This document shows positions 1-9,094 of a DNA stretch of 64,000 nucleotides, piece by piece (position 1 is the first letter of the stretch; every line of letters starts with the position of its first letter). Location of the stretch: contig MTEI01000012.1 in NCBI GenBank assembly GCA_002083775.1, forward strand, positions 1 to 64,000, written 5' to 3'. The notes beneath the pieces are model-generated. The model did not search any database. It was not told the origin of the DNA and saw nothing but the letters and a program-made list of their open reading frames with translations. The stretch comes from Rhodoferax ferrireducens. GTDB lineage: Bacteria > Pseudomonadota > Gammaproteobacteria > Burkholderiales > Burkholderiaceae_C. Position numbers and translations under genes: made by a program.

Positions 1-152
1 TCTTGTCTCATTTCGCCAGCAATTCTGACTGCCATTAATGGGCTTGACAATCCCCCAAACGGGTGATTCTTTGAACGACAGCTCCCGCTGCAATCCGGGC
101 ACCCGTTTCAGCCCAGTTCCCTTTTTCGCCCATTGACGTGGGTGGAGTAAAC
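1..152. other. Non-coding stretch downstream of dsbD
   Basis: I see no convincing gene here. It lies beyond the stop codon of the dsbD-like gene. I found no clear terminator hairpin followed by a T-run. Confidence 0.4.
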
Positions 153-2294
153 CTACAACCCCACCATCGCCCCGCGCACATCCGCCACCGACAAAATCTC
201 CGACAACACCACCGGTGCTTTGCCGGGCTGGTACATCGCGTACACCGGCACGCCGCTGCGCCCCAGGTTGGCCAGCGCGGCGGTGATGGCTGGGTCACGG
301 CGGGTCCAGTCGGCACGCAACAGAACCACTTTTTTGGCCTCCATGTCAGCCAGCAGTTCGGCATTGGCCAGGGCATTTTTCTTGTTGTACTGGCAGGTCA
401 CGCACCAGGCGGCGGTGAAATCGACAAACACTGGCGAGCCGCTGGCCACCAACGCCTCCACCTTGCCAGGTGCCCAGGCTTGCCAGCGGGTCGTGCTGAC
501 GGCAGTGCTGGTGGGTTCTGAGAATGTAACAATGTTTTGGCCTGTAGCCCATGTCATCATTGCCACTGTAGCTATTGAAAACACAGCAACTGGCAGGCGC
601 GCGCGGCCGTGCAGGGTGAGCGCCCAGATGACCAGTGCCAGCCCCACCAGCAGCGCCAGCAGGGCACTGGCACCGTCAATGCCGGTTTGCTGGCCCAGCA
701 CCCACACCAGCCAGACCACGGTGGCAAACATCGGGAACGCCATGGCGCGGCGGAAGGTGTCCATCCACGCGCCCGGGCGCGGCAGCAGGCGCGCCAGCGC
801 GGGTGACCAGCTGGCGGCCAGGTAGGGCAGCGCCATACCCACACCGATCATGGCGAAGATCGCCAAGGCCTGCAGCGCGGGCAAATTCAGCGCCAGCCCG
901 AGCGAGGCCCCCATGAACGGTGCGGTGCAGGGCGAGGCAATCACCACCGCCAGCATGCCAGACAAAAACGCGTTGACGGCTGGGTTTTTGGCCTCCAGCG
1001 TGGCCAGGTTGCCAGGCACAAACTGGCCAAACTCAAACAGCCCGGCCAGATTCAGGCCAATCACGGTGAACAGCACCGCCAGTGCCGCCACCACGGCGGG
1101 CGACTGCAACTGGAAGCCCCAGCCAAGTTGCTCGCCCGCGCCGCGCAGTGCGATCATGAGCGCACCCAGTGCCACAAAAGACAGCACCACCCCGGCGCTG
1201 TAGGCCAGGCCGCTGATGCGGTGGCCACGCCGGTCATCGGCGTGGCGCGTGAAGCTCACCACCTTGATCGCCAGCACCGGGAACACGCAGGGCATCAGGT
1301 TCAGAATCATGCCGCCCAGCAACGCGCCAAGCAGTGCCAGCCAGAAGCTCGGCGGCACGCTGGTGGGCAAGGGGGCCACAGGTACCGCAGCAGCAGGGCT
1401 CAACTCTGCAACAGGTGCGAGCGCGGGCCAGGTGCCGCTGACCTGCGCCTGCGTCAGGTAACCCCTGCGCTGGCCCGCTGACTCAGCCACCAGCAGCATC
1501 GGCATCAGGGTGGGGTCAGCGCCCCGGTGAACGGCCATGGGCAGGCTGGCGGTCCACACGTCGCCTTGCCAGGCTTGCGTCCAGGCGGCGGCGGGTTCTA
1601 CCACCTCCGGCGTTTCCGGGAAGAGGTCGAGCTTTTGGCCCTGCAGGCTGGCGGGCAGGCCGGGCACACTGAGCTTGATCTGCTGGCCGTCCAGGGTGAT
1701 GCTGCCGGGCGTTTTCAGCGCGAGGGGTTGGGCCTGGAAGGCGGCATCGAAGACGCTGGCATTGAGCGCGGTGGAGCTTTGGACTGGCAAGCGCAGCACA
1801 AACTCGCCGTCCTGCGGCACACATTCCTGGCGGCACACCAGCCAGCTGGCGCGCAGTTTGATCTCCAGCTCAGGTGAAAGTGGCGAGGGTTTGAAGTCCG
1901 GCGTGATGGTGAGTGGCACTGGCAGCAGCACGCTGCCCTCGTAACCGTAGTTCATCAGCGTGCCCAGCGGCATCTTGTGCGGCAGCGGCCAGGCGATGTC
2001 GCCTGCCAGCACGCCGGTGGGCAGCGTCCAGGTCAGCTCGGTGGGCTGGCCGGGGTCGCCAGAGTTTTTCCAGTAGGTGTGCCACTCGGGGATGTGATTG
2101 AGCTGCAGGCCGACCCAGACGGTTTTGCCGGGGTCGGCGCCGTCTGGCGCGTAAGCCATCAGTTCGGCACGCACTTGCTCGGTGGTCACCACGTTTGTGA
2201 TGCTATTTTGGCCTTGAGCCAATGTAGATATTGGGCTGATAGCTATGAAAAGCGCAGTAATGAGCCAGCGGGCCAGGGTCTTCGGTAACGTCAT
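153..2294 (-). CDS. DsbD/ScsB-like protein-disulfide reductase
   Basis: This 713-residue inner-membrane protein probably passes electrons from the cytoplasm to periplasmic thiol proteins. It begins with a signal peptide (residues 1-27, cleavage near TLAQG). An N-terminal periplasmic domain follows with a Cys pair at 154 and 158 (CRQEC). A multi-helix membrane domain carries the two DsbD-type motifs NLMPCVFP and SPCTAP. The C-terminal thioredoxin-like domain has WCVTC at 630-634. This three-part order and the long N-terminal domain fit the DsbD/ScsB family; the exact partner protein cannot be read. It is last in the run phoH, ybeY, dsbD on the minus strand. Two segments of the gene, the signal peptide and the last membrane helix, look like degenerate copies of the intergenic hairpin found elsewhere in the window. 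Confidence 0.9.
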   Translation of the reverse strand: MTLPKTLARWLITALFIAISPISTLAQGQNSITNVVTTEQVRAELMAYAPDGADPGKTVWVGLQLNHIPEWHTYWKNSGDPGQPTELTWTLPTGVLAGDIAWPLPHKMPLGTLMNYGYEGSVLLPVPLTITPDFKPSPLSPELEIKLRASWLVCRQECVPQDGEFVLRLPVQSSTALNASVFDAAFQAQPLALKTPGSITLDGQQIKLSVPGLPASLQGQKLDLFPETPEVVEPAAAWTQAWQGDVWTASLPMAVHRGADPTLMPMLLVAESAGQRRGYLTQAQVSGTWPALAPVAELSPAAAVPVAPLPTSVPPSFWLALLGALLGGMILNLMPCVFPVLAIKVVSFTRHADDRRGHRISGLAYSAGVVLSFVALGALMIALRGAGEQLGWGFQLQSPAVVAALAVLFTVIGLNLAGLFEFGQFVPGNLATLEAKNPAVNAFLSGMLAVVIASPCTAPFMGASLGLALNLPALQALAIFAMIGVGMALPYLAASWSPALARLLPRPGAWMDTFRRAMAFPMFATVVWLVWVLGQQTGIDGASALLALLVGLALVIWALTLHGRARLPVAVFSIATVAMMTWATGQNIVTFSEPTSTAVSTTRWQAWAPGKVEALVASGSPVFVDFTAAWCVTCQYNKKNALANAELLADMEAKKVVLLRADWTRRDPAITAALANLGRSGVPVYAMYQPGKAPVVLSEILSVADVRGAMVGL
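534..582 (-). repeat. Degenerate copy of the hairpin repeat inside dsbD
   Basis: Read on the plus strand this stretch has TTTTGGCCTGTAGCCC, then TGTAGCTATTGAAAA. These are the outer landmarks of the intergenic repeat (GGCC..TAGCCC...TAGCTAT), with a decayed inner stem. In frame it codes for the hydrophobic helix before the periplasmic thioredoxin domain (VFSIATVAMMTWATGQN). The resemblance is by eye and could be chance. Confidence 0.4.
2200..2250 (-). repeat. Degenerate copy of the hairpin repeat in the dsbD signal peptide
   Basis: The plus strand reads ATTTTGGCCTTGAGCC, a spacer, then GGGCTGATAGCTATGAAAA. This matches the landmarks and spacing of the intergenic repeat better than the other dsbD copy. 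It encodes the hydrophobic core and cleavage region of the signal peptide (LFIAISPISTLAQGQN). Confidence 0.5.
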
Positions 2295-2338
2295 GGGGTG
2301 TTAGGAGTCAGGTGGCGGCGCAGAGTTCCGGGGCGGGG

Positions 2339-2782
2339 TCAATACGGGTTCTCAAACCCCAGTCGCGCCAAAATCTCGCTTTCGCGCAGCTCCATCACCT
2401 GCGCGTCTTCGTCTTCGTCATGGTCCCAGCCCTGGGCGTGCAGGGTGCCATGCACCAGCAGGTGGGCGTAATGTTCTTCCAGGGTTTTGTTCTGCTCTTT
2501 GGCCTCTTGGGCGACGACTGGCGCACACAACACCAGGTCGGCGGTGACGATCGGCTCCTGCGTGTAGTCAAAAGTCAGCACGTTGGTGGCGTAGTCCTTT
2601 TGCCGATAGTCACGGTTCAGCGCCTGGCCCTCAACGGCGTCGACGATGCGCACGGTGATTTCGGCATCATCCTGCAGCGCGTGGCGAATCCATTTGGTCA
2701 CCTTGTGGCGCGGCAGCGCAGCGCGGTGGAGGGCGGCATCAGGCAGCTTGCCGAACTGCAAGGACAGGGTGAGTTGGTTCAT
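2339..2782 (-). CDS. ybeY: Endoribonuclease YbeY (16S rRNA maturation)
   Basis: This 147-residue protein is a single-strand-specific metallo-endoribonuclease of the UPF0054 family, acting in 16S rRNA 3'-end processing and ribosome quality control. The zinc signature H-G-x-L-H-x-x-G-x-D-H is present as HGTLHAQGWDH near residue 110. Length is normal for the family. It follows phoH on the same strand, a common pairing in proteobacteria. An 82-base gap between the two genes contains a hairpin repeat. The usual downstream partner corC is absent and dsbD follows instead. Confidence 0.95.
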   Translation of the reverse strand: MNQLTLSLQFGKLPDAALHRAALPRHKVTKWIRHALQDDAEITVRIVDAVEGQALNRDYRQKDYATNVLTFDYTQEPIVTADLVLCAPVVAQEAKEQNKTLEEHYAHLLVHGTLHAQGWDHDEDEDAQVMELRESEILARLGFENPY

Positions 2783-2799
2783 GGTGGCGTGTGTCTGAG

Positions 2800-2856
2800 A
2801 TATATAAGAAATTGGCCTCTAGCCCTTTATCCATAAGGGCTGATAGCTATTAATGT
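2800..2856 (+). repeat. Intergenic hairpin repeat, copy 1
   Basis: The stretch reads TATATAAGAAATTGGCCTCT, then AGCCCTTTAT CC ATAAGGGCT, then GATAGCTATTAATG. The inner arms 2821-2830 and 2833-2841 pair with one bulged T. It sits between phoH and ybeY, so if the genes are cotranscribed the hairpin is in the mRNA. Confidence 0.75.
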
Positions 2857-2864
2857 GATATTGA

Positions 2865-3923
2865 CTAGTCGTCCAACTTCTTGCGGCTGCGTGCGGCACG
2901 CAGCGCTTGCACAGGGGATTTAAGCGTGGTCGCCGGGGCAGTTGGCAGCGGCGCTGGGGGCGGCAGCAGCACGGCGTCGTCACGCGGGTGCGGGTTGTAG
3001 CGCCCGGGCGCGTCGTAGGCGTCCACAATGCGTGCCACCAGCGGGTGCCGCACCACATCAATGCTGGTCAGGCGGCACATGGCAATGCCGTCGACACTGC
3101 GCAGCACACGTTCGGCGTCAATCAGCCCGCTGAGCTGGCTGGCGGGCAGGTCGATCTGGCTCACATCACCCGTGACCACCGCCTTGGAGCCAAAACCGAT
3201 GCGCGTCAAAAACATCTTCATCTGCTCGGGGGTGGTGTTTTGCGCCTCGTCCAGAATCACAAACGCGGTGTTGAGGGTGCGCCCGCGCATGAAGGCCAGC
3301 GGCGCAATCTCGATCGTCTGGCGCTCAAAAGCCTTTTGCACCGCCTCAAAACCCATCAGGTCATACAGCGCGTCGTACAGCGGGCGCAGGTACGGGTCGA
3401 TCTTTTGCGCCAGGTCGCCGGGCAAATAGCCCAGGCGCTCACCGGCTTCCACCGCCGGGCGGGTCAGCACAATGCGCTGCACCGTGCTGCGTTGCAGCGC
3501 GTCCACGGCCATCGCCACCGCCAAGTAGGTTTTGCCCGTGCCCGCCGGGCCGATGCCAAAGGTGATGTCGCAGCTGGCAATGCAGTCCAGGTAATGCGCC
3601 TGGTTAATGGAGCGCGGTTTCAGGTCGGCGCGGCGGGTTTTGAGGGCCGGGCCGTCAGTGCCATTGACATCGCCATCGCCGGAGAGCATCAGCTGCACGG
3701 TGCGCGGCTCAATCGGGCGCGCGGCCATTTCATAGAGCGCCTGCAGCATCTCCATGGCGCGCTGGGCGTGGATTTTCAGGCCATCGACCTTGAACTGCTC
3801 GTGCCGGTGGGCGATTTTGACCTGTAGCGCGGTCTCGATAGTGCGCAAATGCGCGTCCATCGGGCCGCACAGGTGCGAGAGGCGGGTGTTGTTGGGCGGC
3901 GAAAAAAGGTGGCGGAGGATCAA
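2865..3923 (-). CDS. PhoH-like P-loop ATPase
   Basis: This is a PhoH-family ATPase (352 residues from the chosen start), probably RNA-associated because it sits next to ybeY. Walker A is [11 protein letters not shown] and Walker B is FVILDEAQN, which is the characteristic PhoH pattern. An upstream ATG at 4034 would add 37 residues unlike the family. I prefer the TTG at 3923, which gives the family-like start (M)[13 protein letters not shown] and has AGGA nine bases upstream. The gene is divergent from ruvA with only 40 bases between starts, so the promoters probably overlap the coding ends. Confidence 0.92.
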   Translation of the reverse strand: MILRHLFSPPNNTRLSHLCGPMDAHLRTIETALQVKIAHRHEQFKVDGLKIHAQRAMEMLQALYEMAARPIEPRTVQLMLSGDGDVNGTDGPALKTRRADLKPRSINQAHYLDCIASCDITFGIGPAGTGKTYLAVAMAVDALQRSTVQRIVLTRPAVEAGERLGYLPGDLAQKIDPYLRPLYDALYDLMGFEAVQKAFERQTIEIAPLAFMRGRTLNTAFVILDEAQNTTPEQMKMFLTRIGFGSKAVVTGDVSQIDLPASQLSGLIDAERVLRSVDGIAMCRLTSIDVVRHPLVARIVDAYDAPGRYNPHPRDDAVLLPPPAPLPTAPATTLKSPVQALRAARSRKKLDD

Positions 3924-3963
3924 GTTGATAATTCCTGGTGAAGTCACCCATGATAGGCAAAAA

Positions 3964-4536
3964 ATGATCGGCAAACTCACCGGCACCCTCGACCACAAAA
4001 ACCCGCCCGAACTCATCATCGACTGCCACGGCATCGGTTACGAGGTGCTGGTGCCGATGAGCACGTTCTACAACCTGCCGGAACTGGGTGCGAAAGTGTC
4101 GCTGTTGACGCACTTTGTGGTGCGCGAAGACGCGCAGATTCTGTACGGTTTTGCCACGGCGGCTGAGCGCGAGGCGTTTCGCCAGCTGATCAAGATTGCG
4201 GGCGTGGGCCCGCGCACGGCACTCTCGGTCTTGTCGGGCATGAGTGTGTCGGAACTCTCGCAGGCCATCACCTTGCAGGAAGCCGGCCGCCTGATCAAGG
4301 TGCCCGGCATCGGCAAAAAAACCGCCGAGCGCCTGTTGCTGGAGCTCAAGGGCAAGATGGGGCCGGACATCGGCGTGGTCGCCAGCGTGGCCAGCGATGC
4401 CCAGTCCGACATTTTGCAGGCCCTGCTGGCGCTGGGCTACAACGACAAGGAAGCCGCTGCCGCGCTGAAAGCCCTGCCGAAAGACGTGGGGGTGAGTGAG
4501 GGGATCAAGCTGGCGCTGCGGGCGCTGGCGAAGTAG
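3964..4536 (+). CDS. ruvA: Holliday junction DNA helicase subunit RuvA
   Basis: RuvA (190 residues) binds Holliday junctions as a tetramer and loads the RuvB motor. The start MIGKLTGTL, the helix-hairpin-helix segments (AGVGPRTAL and [12 protein letters not shown]), and the C-terminal RuvB-contacting domain ending in LALRALAK are all present. The ATG at 3964 is preferred to in-frame upstream starts because it gives the standard N-terminus. ruvB lies about 10 kb away on the same strand (14817), so the usual ruvAB operon is split here. ruvC is not in the window. Confidence 0.96.
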   Translation: MIGKLTGTLDHKNPPELIIDCHGIGYEVLVPMSTFYNLPELGAKVSLLTHFVVREDAQILYGFATAAEREAFRQLIKIAGVGPRTALSVLSGMSVSELSQAITLQEAGRLIKVPGIGKKTAERLLLELKGKMGPDIGVVASVASDAQSDILQALLALGYNDKEAAAALKALPKDVGVSEGIKLALRALAK

Positions 4537-4585
4537 TTGCCTCTGCGCCTTCAGGCCTGTCCCCATCCGTCGATTGACCTCACTG

Positions 4586-5125
4586 ATGACCATACAGCGT
4601 CTGACACCCTGGTTTGCCGGGCAATACCGCGAGGTGATGCTCGAAGCCTACGCGCGGCATCCCGAAGCCTTCACATCCAGTGCATCAGAGCGTGCGGCCT
4701 TGCCTTTGACCTGGTGGGAAGCCCGACTTGAGGAAACGCCTCGGCCCGGCGAAGTGATCTTTGGCGCACTGGAAAGTCAGGCGCTGGTCGGCGTGGTTGG
4801 GTTAGCGTTTGAGAATCGCGAAAAGGCGCGTCACAAAGCGACGTTGATCGGCATGTACGTGCGCAAGCGCAGTCAAGGTCATGGGCTGGGCGGCCAGTTG
4901 GTCACTGCCGCTCTGGCGTACCTCGCGACCCAGCCCGACATCAAGCTGGTTCAGCTCACGGTGACGGACGGGAACACGGCTGCCCAAGCCTTGTATGAGC
5001 GGTTTGGTTTTGCCCCTTTTGGCATCGAGCCGATGGCGATCGCGGTCGCAGGGGGCTATGTTTCCAAAGTGCATATGTGGCGGCGCCTGGACATCCCACT
5101 GACAGGTGTGCCGAGAAAGGCCTGA
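4586..5125 (+). CDS. GNAT-family N-acetyltransferase
   Basis: This 179-residue protein has the GNAT fold. The central strand and acetyl-CoA pyrophosphate-binding loop appear as LIGMYVRKRSQGHGLGGQLV (R/Q-x-x-G-x-G/A type). The C-terminal motif B segment is NTAAQALYERFGFAPFG. The substrate is unknown. The ATG at 4586 (MTIQRLTPWF) is chosen over starts inside ruvA. It lies 49 bases after ruvA and may be cotranscribed with it. Confidence 0.85.
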   Translation: MTIQRLTPWFAGQYREVMLEAYARHPEAFTSSASERAALPLTWWEARLEETPRPGEVIFGALESQALVGVVGLAFENREKARHKATLIGMYVRKRSQGHGLGGQLVTAALAYLATQPDIKLVQLTVTDGNTAAQALYERFGFAPFGIEPMAIAVAGGYVSKVHMWRRLDIPLTGVPRKA

Positions 5126-5188
5126 GGCGATTTCTGGATAATCGGCAGGTTTGATCCCGATTCTCCAAACCCAGATAGGAAATTCCCC

Positions 5189-6385
5189 ATGAAAGCGACT
5201 CGTGCGAAGGCCTTGAGCCTCACTTTGGCCGCCGCCGCGGCCCTCTCCCTCTTCTCCGGCGCAGCCCAAGCCGCCGACAAGGTGAAGGTGGGCTTGCTCA
5301 GCACCCTGTCGGGCCCGGGCGCCGGGCTGGGTATTGACATCCGCGACGGTTTCAACTTGGCGCTCAAACAATCCGGCGGCAAGCTCGGCGGGCTGCCTGC
5401 CGAGGTGATCGTGGCCGATGACCAGGGCAAGCCCGATGCCGCCAAACAGACCGCTGACCGGCTGCTCAAGCGTGACCAGGTCGATTTCATGACCGGCGTG
5501 GTGTTCTCCAACGTGATGCTGGCGGTGGGCAAACCCATTTTTGACGCAAAGACCTTCTACATCGGTGCCAACGCGGGTCCGTCGCAGTACGCCGGGGCCG
5601 AGTGCAACCCGTATTTTTTCAGCGCCTCGTACCAGAACGACAACCAGCACGAAGCCGTGGGCAAGACCGTGACGGACAAGGGTTTCAAGAAAGTGGCCCT
5701 GCTGGCGCCCAACTACCCGGCAGGCAAAGACGCGCTGACCGGCTTCAAGCGCTTTTACAAGGGTGAGGTCGTCTCTGAAGCCTACACGCCCTTGAGCCAA
5801 CTGGATTACGGTGCCGAGCTGTCAAAAATGCGTGCCTCGGGTGCCGATTCGGTGTATATCTTTTTGCCCGGTGGTCTGGGCGTGAACTTCATCAAGCAGT
5901 TTGTCGGTGCCGGGCTGTCCAAGGACATGACGCTGTTTGGCCCGGGCTTCTCGGCCGATGAGGACGTGATCCGCGCGGTGGGTGAGCCGATGCTGGGCAT
6001 GTTCAACACCAGCCAGTGGGCGCATGACCTGGACAACGCCGCCAACAAGCGTTTTGTGGCGGATTTTCAAAAGGACTACGGCCGCCTGCCCACGCTGTAC
6101 GCCAGCCAGGGCTATGACGCGGCGCGGCTGATGGATGCGGCGGTGCGTGATGTCAAGGGCAATCTGGCCGACAAGGCAGGTTTGCGCAAAGCCATTGCCG
6201 CGGCCAAGTTCGACTCGGTGCGCGGTGCCTTCAAGTTCAACAGCAACGGTTTTCCGATTCAGGACTATTACCTGCGGGTGATCACCAAAGACGCCCAGGG
6301 CCGCATCACCAACCGCACCCTGAACACCGTGTTCAAGAACCACGCCGACGCCTATGTTGGGCAGTGCAAGATGCCTGCGCTGTAA
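5189..6385 (+). CDS. ABC transporter periplasmic substrate-binding protein, LivK-type
   Basis: This 398-residue Peripla_BP_6 (type I fold) protein captures the ligand for the importer encoded just downstream. A Sec signal peptide ends near AAQA-AD (residue 28). The mature start KVKVGLLSTLSGPGAGLG is typical of the branched-chain amino acid, amide and aromatic-acid binding proteins. The ligand cannot be deduced from sequence alone. AGGA precedes the ATG by about 9 bases. It is the first of a run of nine closely packed plus-strand genes ending at 13425. Confidence 0.88.
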   Translation: MKATRAKALSLTLAAAAALSLFSGAAQAADKVKVGLLSTLSGPGAGLGIDIRDGFNLALKQSGGKLGGLPAEVIVADDQGKPDAAKQTADRLLKRDQVDFMTGVVFSNVMLAVGKPIFDAKTFYIGANAGPSQYAGAECNPYFFSASYQNDNQHEAVGKTVTDKGFKKVALLAPNYPAGKDALTGFKRFYKGEVVSEAYTPLSQLDYGAELSKMRASGADSVYIFLPGGLGVNFIKQFVGAGLSKDMTLFGPGFSADEDVIRAVGEPMLGMFNTSQWAHDLDNAANKRFVADFQKDYGRLPTLYASQGYDAARLMDAAVRDVKGNLADKAGLRKAIAAAKFDSVRGAFKFNSNGFPIQDYYLRVITKDAQGRITNRTLNTVFKNHADAYVGQCKMPAL

Positions 6386-6400
6386 ACACGTCCGGGTCTG

Positions 6401-7321
6401 ATGACGGGACTTCTGGTTCTGGAGCAGTCGCTCAACGGGCTGCAGTTCGGCTTGATGCTGTTTTTGCTGGCGGCGGGGCTGACGCTGGTGTTTGGCATCA
6501 TGGACATGATCAACCTGGCACATGGCTCGCTGTACATGATTGGCGCTTATCTGGTGGCCAGCATCGCGCTGGCCAGCGGCTCCTTCTGGCTGGGACTCGG
6601 CTTGGGTGTTCTGGCGGCCGCGGTGGTGGGCGCGCTGCTGGAGTTGACGGTGTTGCGACGGCTGTACGCGCGTGACCACTTGTCGCAGGTGCTGGGTACG
6701 TTTGCCATCCTGCTGATGAGCAACGAGCTAGTGCGTATGGTCTGGGGCGCGCAGCCGCTGGAGCTCAACCCGCCTGCCGCGCTGGCCGGGCCGGTGGAGC
6801 TGCTGCCGGGCCTGAGTTATCCGGCGTATAGACTGTTCATCATTGGCGTCGGGCTGGCCGTGGCGCTGCTGCTGTATGTGCTGGTGACGCACACACGTTA
6901 TGGCATGCAGGTGCGCGCCGGTGCGTCGAACCGCGAGATGGCGCTGGCCATGGGCGTCGATGTGCGCAAGTTGTTCACGGCGGTGTTTGCCCTGGGTGCC
7001 GCGTTGTGTGCGGTGGCGGGTGGGCTGCTGGGGCCACTGCTGGCGGTGCAGGTGGGCATGGGCGAGAGCATTTTGATTCTGGCGTTTGTGGTGATCGTGA
7101 TCGGCGGCATTGGCTCAATCCGTGGCGCGCTGCTCGGGGCGTTGCTGGTGGGTCTGGTCGATACCGCCGGGCGCACGCTACTGCCGCTGCTGTTTGACTG
7201 GTTGCTGGGGCCCGAGGCAGCGGGCAATGCCGCACCGGCTGTGTCGTCGATCCTGATTTATCTGTTGATGGCGGCGGTGCTGTTCTTCAAGCCGCAAGGG
7301 CTGTTTCCTGCAAATGGCTAA
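6401..7321 (+). CDS. ABC transporter permease, LivH-type
   Basis: This 306-residue integral membrane permease belongs to the BPD_transp_2 family. The conserved opening GLTLVFGIMDMINLAHGSLYM and the cytoplasmic loop AGASNREMALAMGVD, which contacts the ATPase, are both visible. It begins 15 bases after the binding-protein gene and its last 8 bases overlap the next permease gene. It forms the membrane channel with the LivM-type partner. Confidence 0.93.
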   Translation: MTGLLVLEQSLNGLQFGLMLFLLAAGLTLVFGIMDMINLAHGSLYMIGAYLVASIALASGSFWLGLGLGVLAAAVVGALLELTVLRRLYARDHLSQVLGTFAILLMSNELVRMVWGAQPLELNPPAALAGPVELLPGLSYPAYRLFIIGVGLAVALLLYVLVTHTRYGMQVRAGASNREMALAMGVDVRKLFTAVFALGAALCAVAGGLLGPLLAVQVGMGESILILAFVVIVIGGIGSIRGALLGALLVGLVDTAGRTLLPLLFDWLLGPEAAGNAAPAVSSILIYLLMAAVLFFKPQGLFPANG

Positions 7322-8333
7322 CGGTCCTTCCGAGACTTCAGGCGCGCCGGAAACTGCCCGCGCGGCGCAGCCGCAGCCGCAGCCGGGCCTGCTGGATCAC
7401 CACCTGCCCGTGCTGCCCAGTCTGTTGCTGCTGGCGGGTCTGGTCCTGTTGCCGACGCTGGCTGAGGCAACGGGGCAGGGGTTTTACGTGGGCGTGGCCA
7501 GCCGCATCCTGATCTTTGCACTGGCCGCCAGTAGCCTGAACCTGATCCTGGGCTTTGGCGGCATGGTCAGTTTTGGCCATGCGGCGTTTGTCGGTGTCGG
7601 GGCTTACTCGGTGGGCATCCTGATGCAGCATGGGGTGGCTTCCGCCTGGCTGGCCTGGCCGGTGGCGGTGCTGGCTGGCGGTTTGTTTGCCTTGGTCATT
7701 GGCGCCATCAGTCTGCGCACCAAGGGCGTGTACTTCATCATGATCACGCTGGCGTTTGCGCAGATGTTGTATTACCTGATGATCTCGCTCAAGGCCTATG
7801 GTGGGGATGACGGCTTGTCGCTGGCGGGCCGCTCCAGCCTCGGCCTGGGGCTGGATATCAGCCAGGACGGCGCGTTTTATTACCTGGTGCTGGTGCTGGC
7901 CGTAGCGGTTTTTGCCTTGTTGCACCGTTTGCTCAATTCCGATTTAGGCCACGCCCTGCAGGCCATCCGTGAAAACGAACCGCGCATGCTGGCGCTGGGG
8001 TTCCCGGTGTACCGCATCAAGCTGATGGTCTTCACGTTGGCGGGCGCCCTGGCCGGGCTGGCTGGTGCGCTGCTGGCCAACCAGGGTGGCTTTGTCAGTC
8101 CGTCGATGATGCAGTGGAGTGAATCCGGCATGCTGATGGTCATGGTGATTCTGGGTGGCGTTGGCCGGCTGTATGGTGGCTTTGTTGGCGCGGTGGTGTT
8201 TCTGGTGCTGGAAGAGGTCTTGAGCACCTTCACCATCCACTGGCAGCTGGGGCTGGGCGCGGCGTTGTTGGCGTTGGTGCTATTGGCACCGAATGGGCTG
8301 CTCAGCCTGTGGCGCAAGCGGGGTGGGGCATGA
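7314..8333 (+). CDS. ABC transporter permease, LivM-type
   Basis: This 339-residue second permease of the importer has the family motif LILGFGGMVSFGHAAFVGVG near residue 80. The ATPase-contact loop AIRENEPRMLALGFPVYRIK lies near residue 220. The first 35 residues are rich in Ala, Pro and Gln before the first helix, an ordinary feature of LivM proteins. The start overlaps the preceding gene by 8 bases and the stop overlaps the next start (ATGA), indicating coupled translation. Confidence 0.93.
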   Translation: MANGPSETSGAPETARAAQPQPQPGLLDHHLPVLPSLLLLAGLVLLPTLAEATGQGFYVGVASRILIFALAASSLNLILGFGGMVSFGHAAFVGVGAYSVGILMQHGVASAWLAWPVAVLAGGLFALVIGAISLRTKGVYFIMITLAFAQMLYYLMISLKAYGGDDGLSLAGRSSLGLGLDISQDGAFYYLVLVLAVAVFALLHRLLNSDLGHALQAIRENEPRMLALGFPVYRIKLMVFTLAGALAGLAGALLANQGGFVSPSMMQWSESGMLMVMVILGGVGRLYGGFVGAVVFLVLEEVLSTFTIHWQLGLGAALLALVLLAPNGLLSLWRKRGGA

Positions 8334-9094
8334 CACACAGCACCCTGCTGCAGGTGGACGGCCTGGTCAAACGCTTTGGCGGCCTGCTGGCGACCGACCA
8401 CACCCAGCTTCATGTCACGGCGGGTGAAATTCACGCGCTGATCGGGCCCAACGGTGCCGGCAAAACCACGCTGATCCACCTGATCTCGGGTGCGCTGGCG
8501 CCGAGTGCCGGGCGCATCCACTTTGACGGCATCGACATCACAGCCATGCCGATGCATGCGCGGGTGGCGCACGGGCTGGCGCGTTCGTACCAGATCACCA
8601 GCATCTTCCCGCGCCTGTCGGTGCTGGACAACGTGGCGCTGGCGGTGCAGGCGCACGCGGGTCTGAGTTTGAACCCCTGGCGCGCCGCGCGGCGTGATGT
8701 GGAGCGTTACGAGGTGGCAGCCGAAGTGCTGGCGCGCGTCGGGCTGGCGCATCAAGTGAGGCAGCTGGCGGGCAACTTGTCGCATGGCGAACAGCGCCAG
8801 CTGGAAGTGGGCCTGGCGCTGGCGACGCGGCCCAAGCTGCTGCTGCTGGATGAACCCATGGCTGGTATGGGGCCAGAGGAGTCTGAGCGCATGGTGGAGC
8901 TGTTGCAAAGCCTGCGCGGCGAGACCACGCTGCTGCTGGTGGAGCACGACATGAACGCCGTGTTTCGCCTGGCCGACCGCATCTCGGCGCTGGTTTACGG
9001 CAAGGTCATCGCCTGCGGCACGCCGGAGTTTATTCGCGCCCACCCGGAGGTGCGTTCAGCCTATCTGGGTGATGACGAAGAGGCCACAGCATGA
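8330..9094 (+). CDS. ABC transporter ATP-binding protein, LivG-type
   Basis: This 254-residue ATPase energises the importer. Walker A is GPNGAGKTT, the signature is LSHGEQRQLEVG, and Walker B is LLLLDEPMAGMG, followed by the switch His in VEHDM. The Ser-His-Gly-Glu form of the signature is usual in LivG. The ATG at 8330 is chosen because it forms an ATGA overlap with livM. The in-frame upstream start at 8309 lies inside livM. Confidence 0.93.
   Translation: MTHSTLLQVDGLVKRFGGLLATDHTQLHVTAGEIHALIGPNGAGKTTLIHLISGALAPSAGRIHFDGIDITAMPMHARVAHGLARSYQITSIFPRLSVLDNVALAVQAHAGLSLNPWRAARRDVERYEVAAEVLARVGLAHQVRQLAGNLSHGEQRQLEVGLALATRPKLLLLDEPMAGMGPEESERMVELLQSLRGETTLLLVEHDMNAVFRLADRISALVYGKVIACGTPEFIRAHPEVRSAYLGDDEEATA

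Noticed and set aside
153..2288. Several plus-strand frames of over 100 codons opposite dsbD
   Set aside because: They lie opposite a gene with clear DsbD motifs and are explained by high-GC codon bias.
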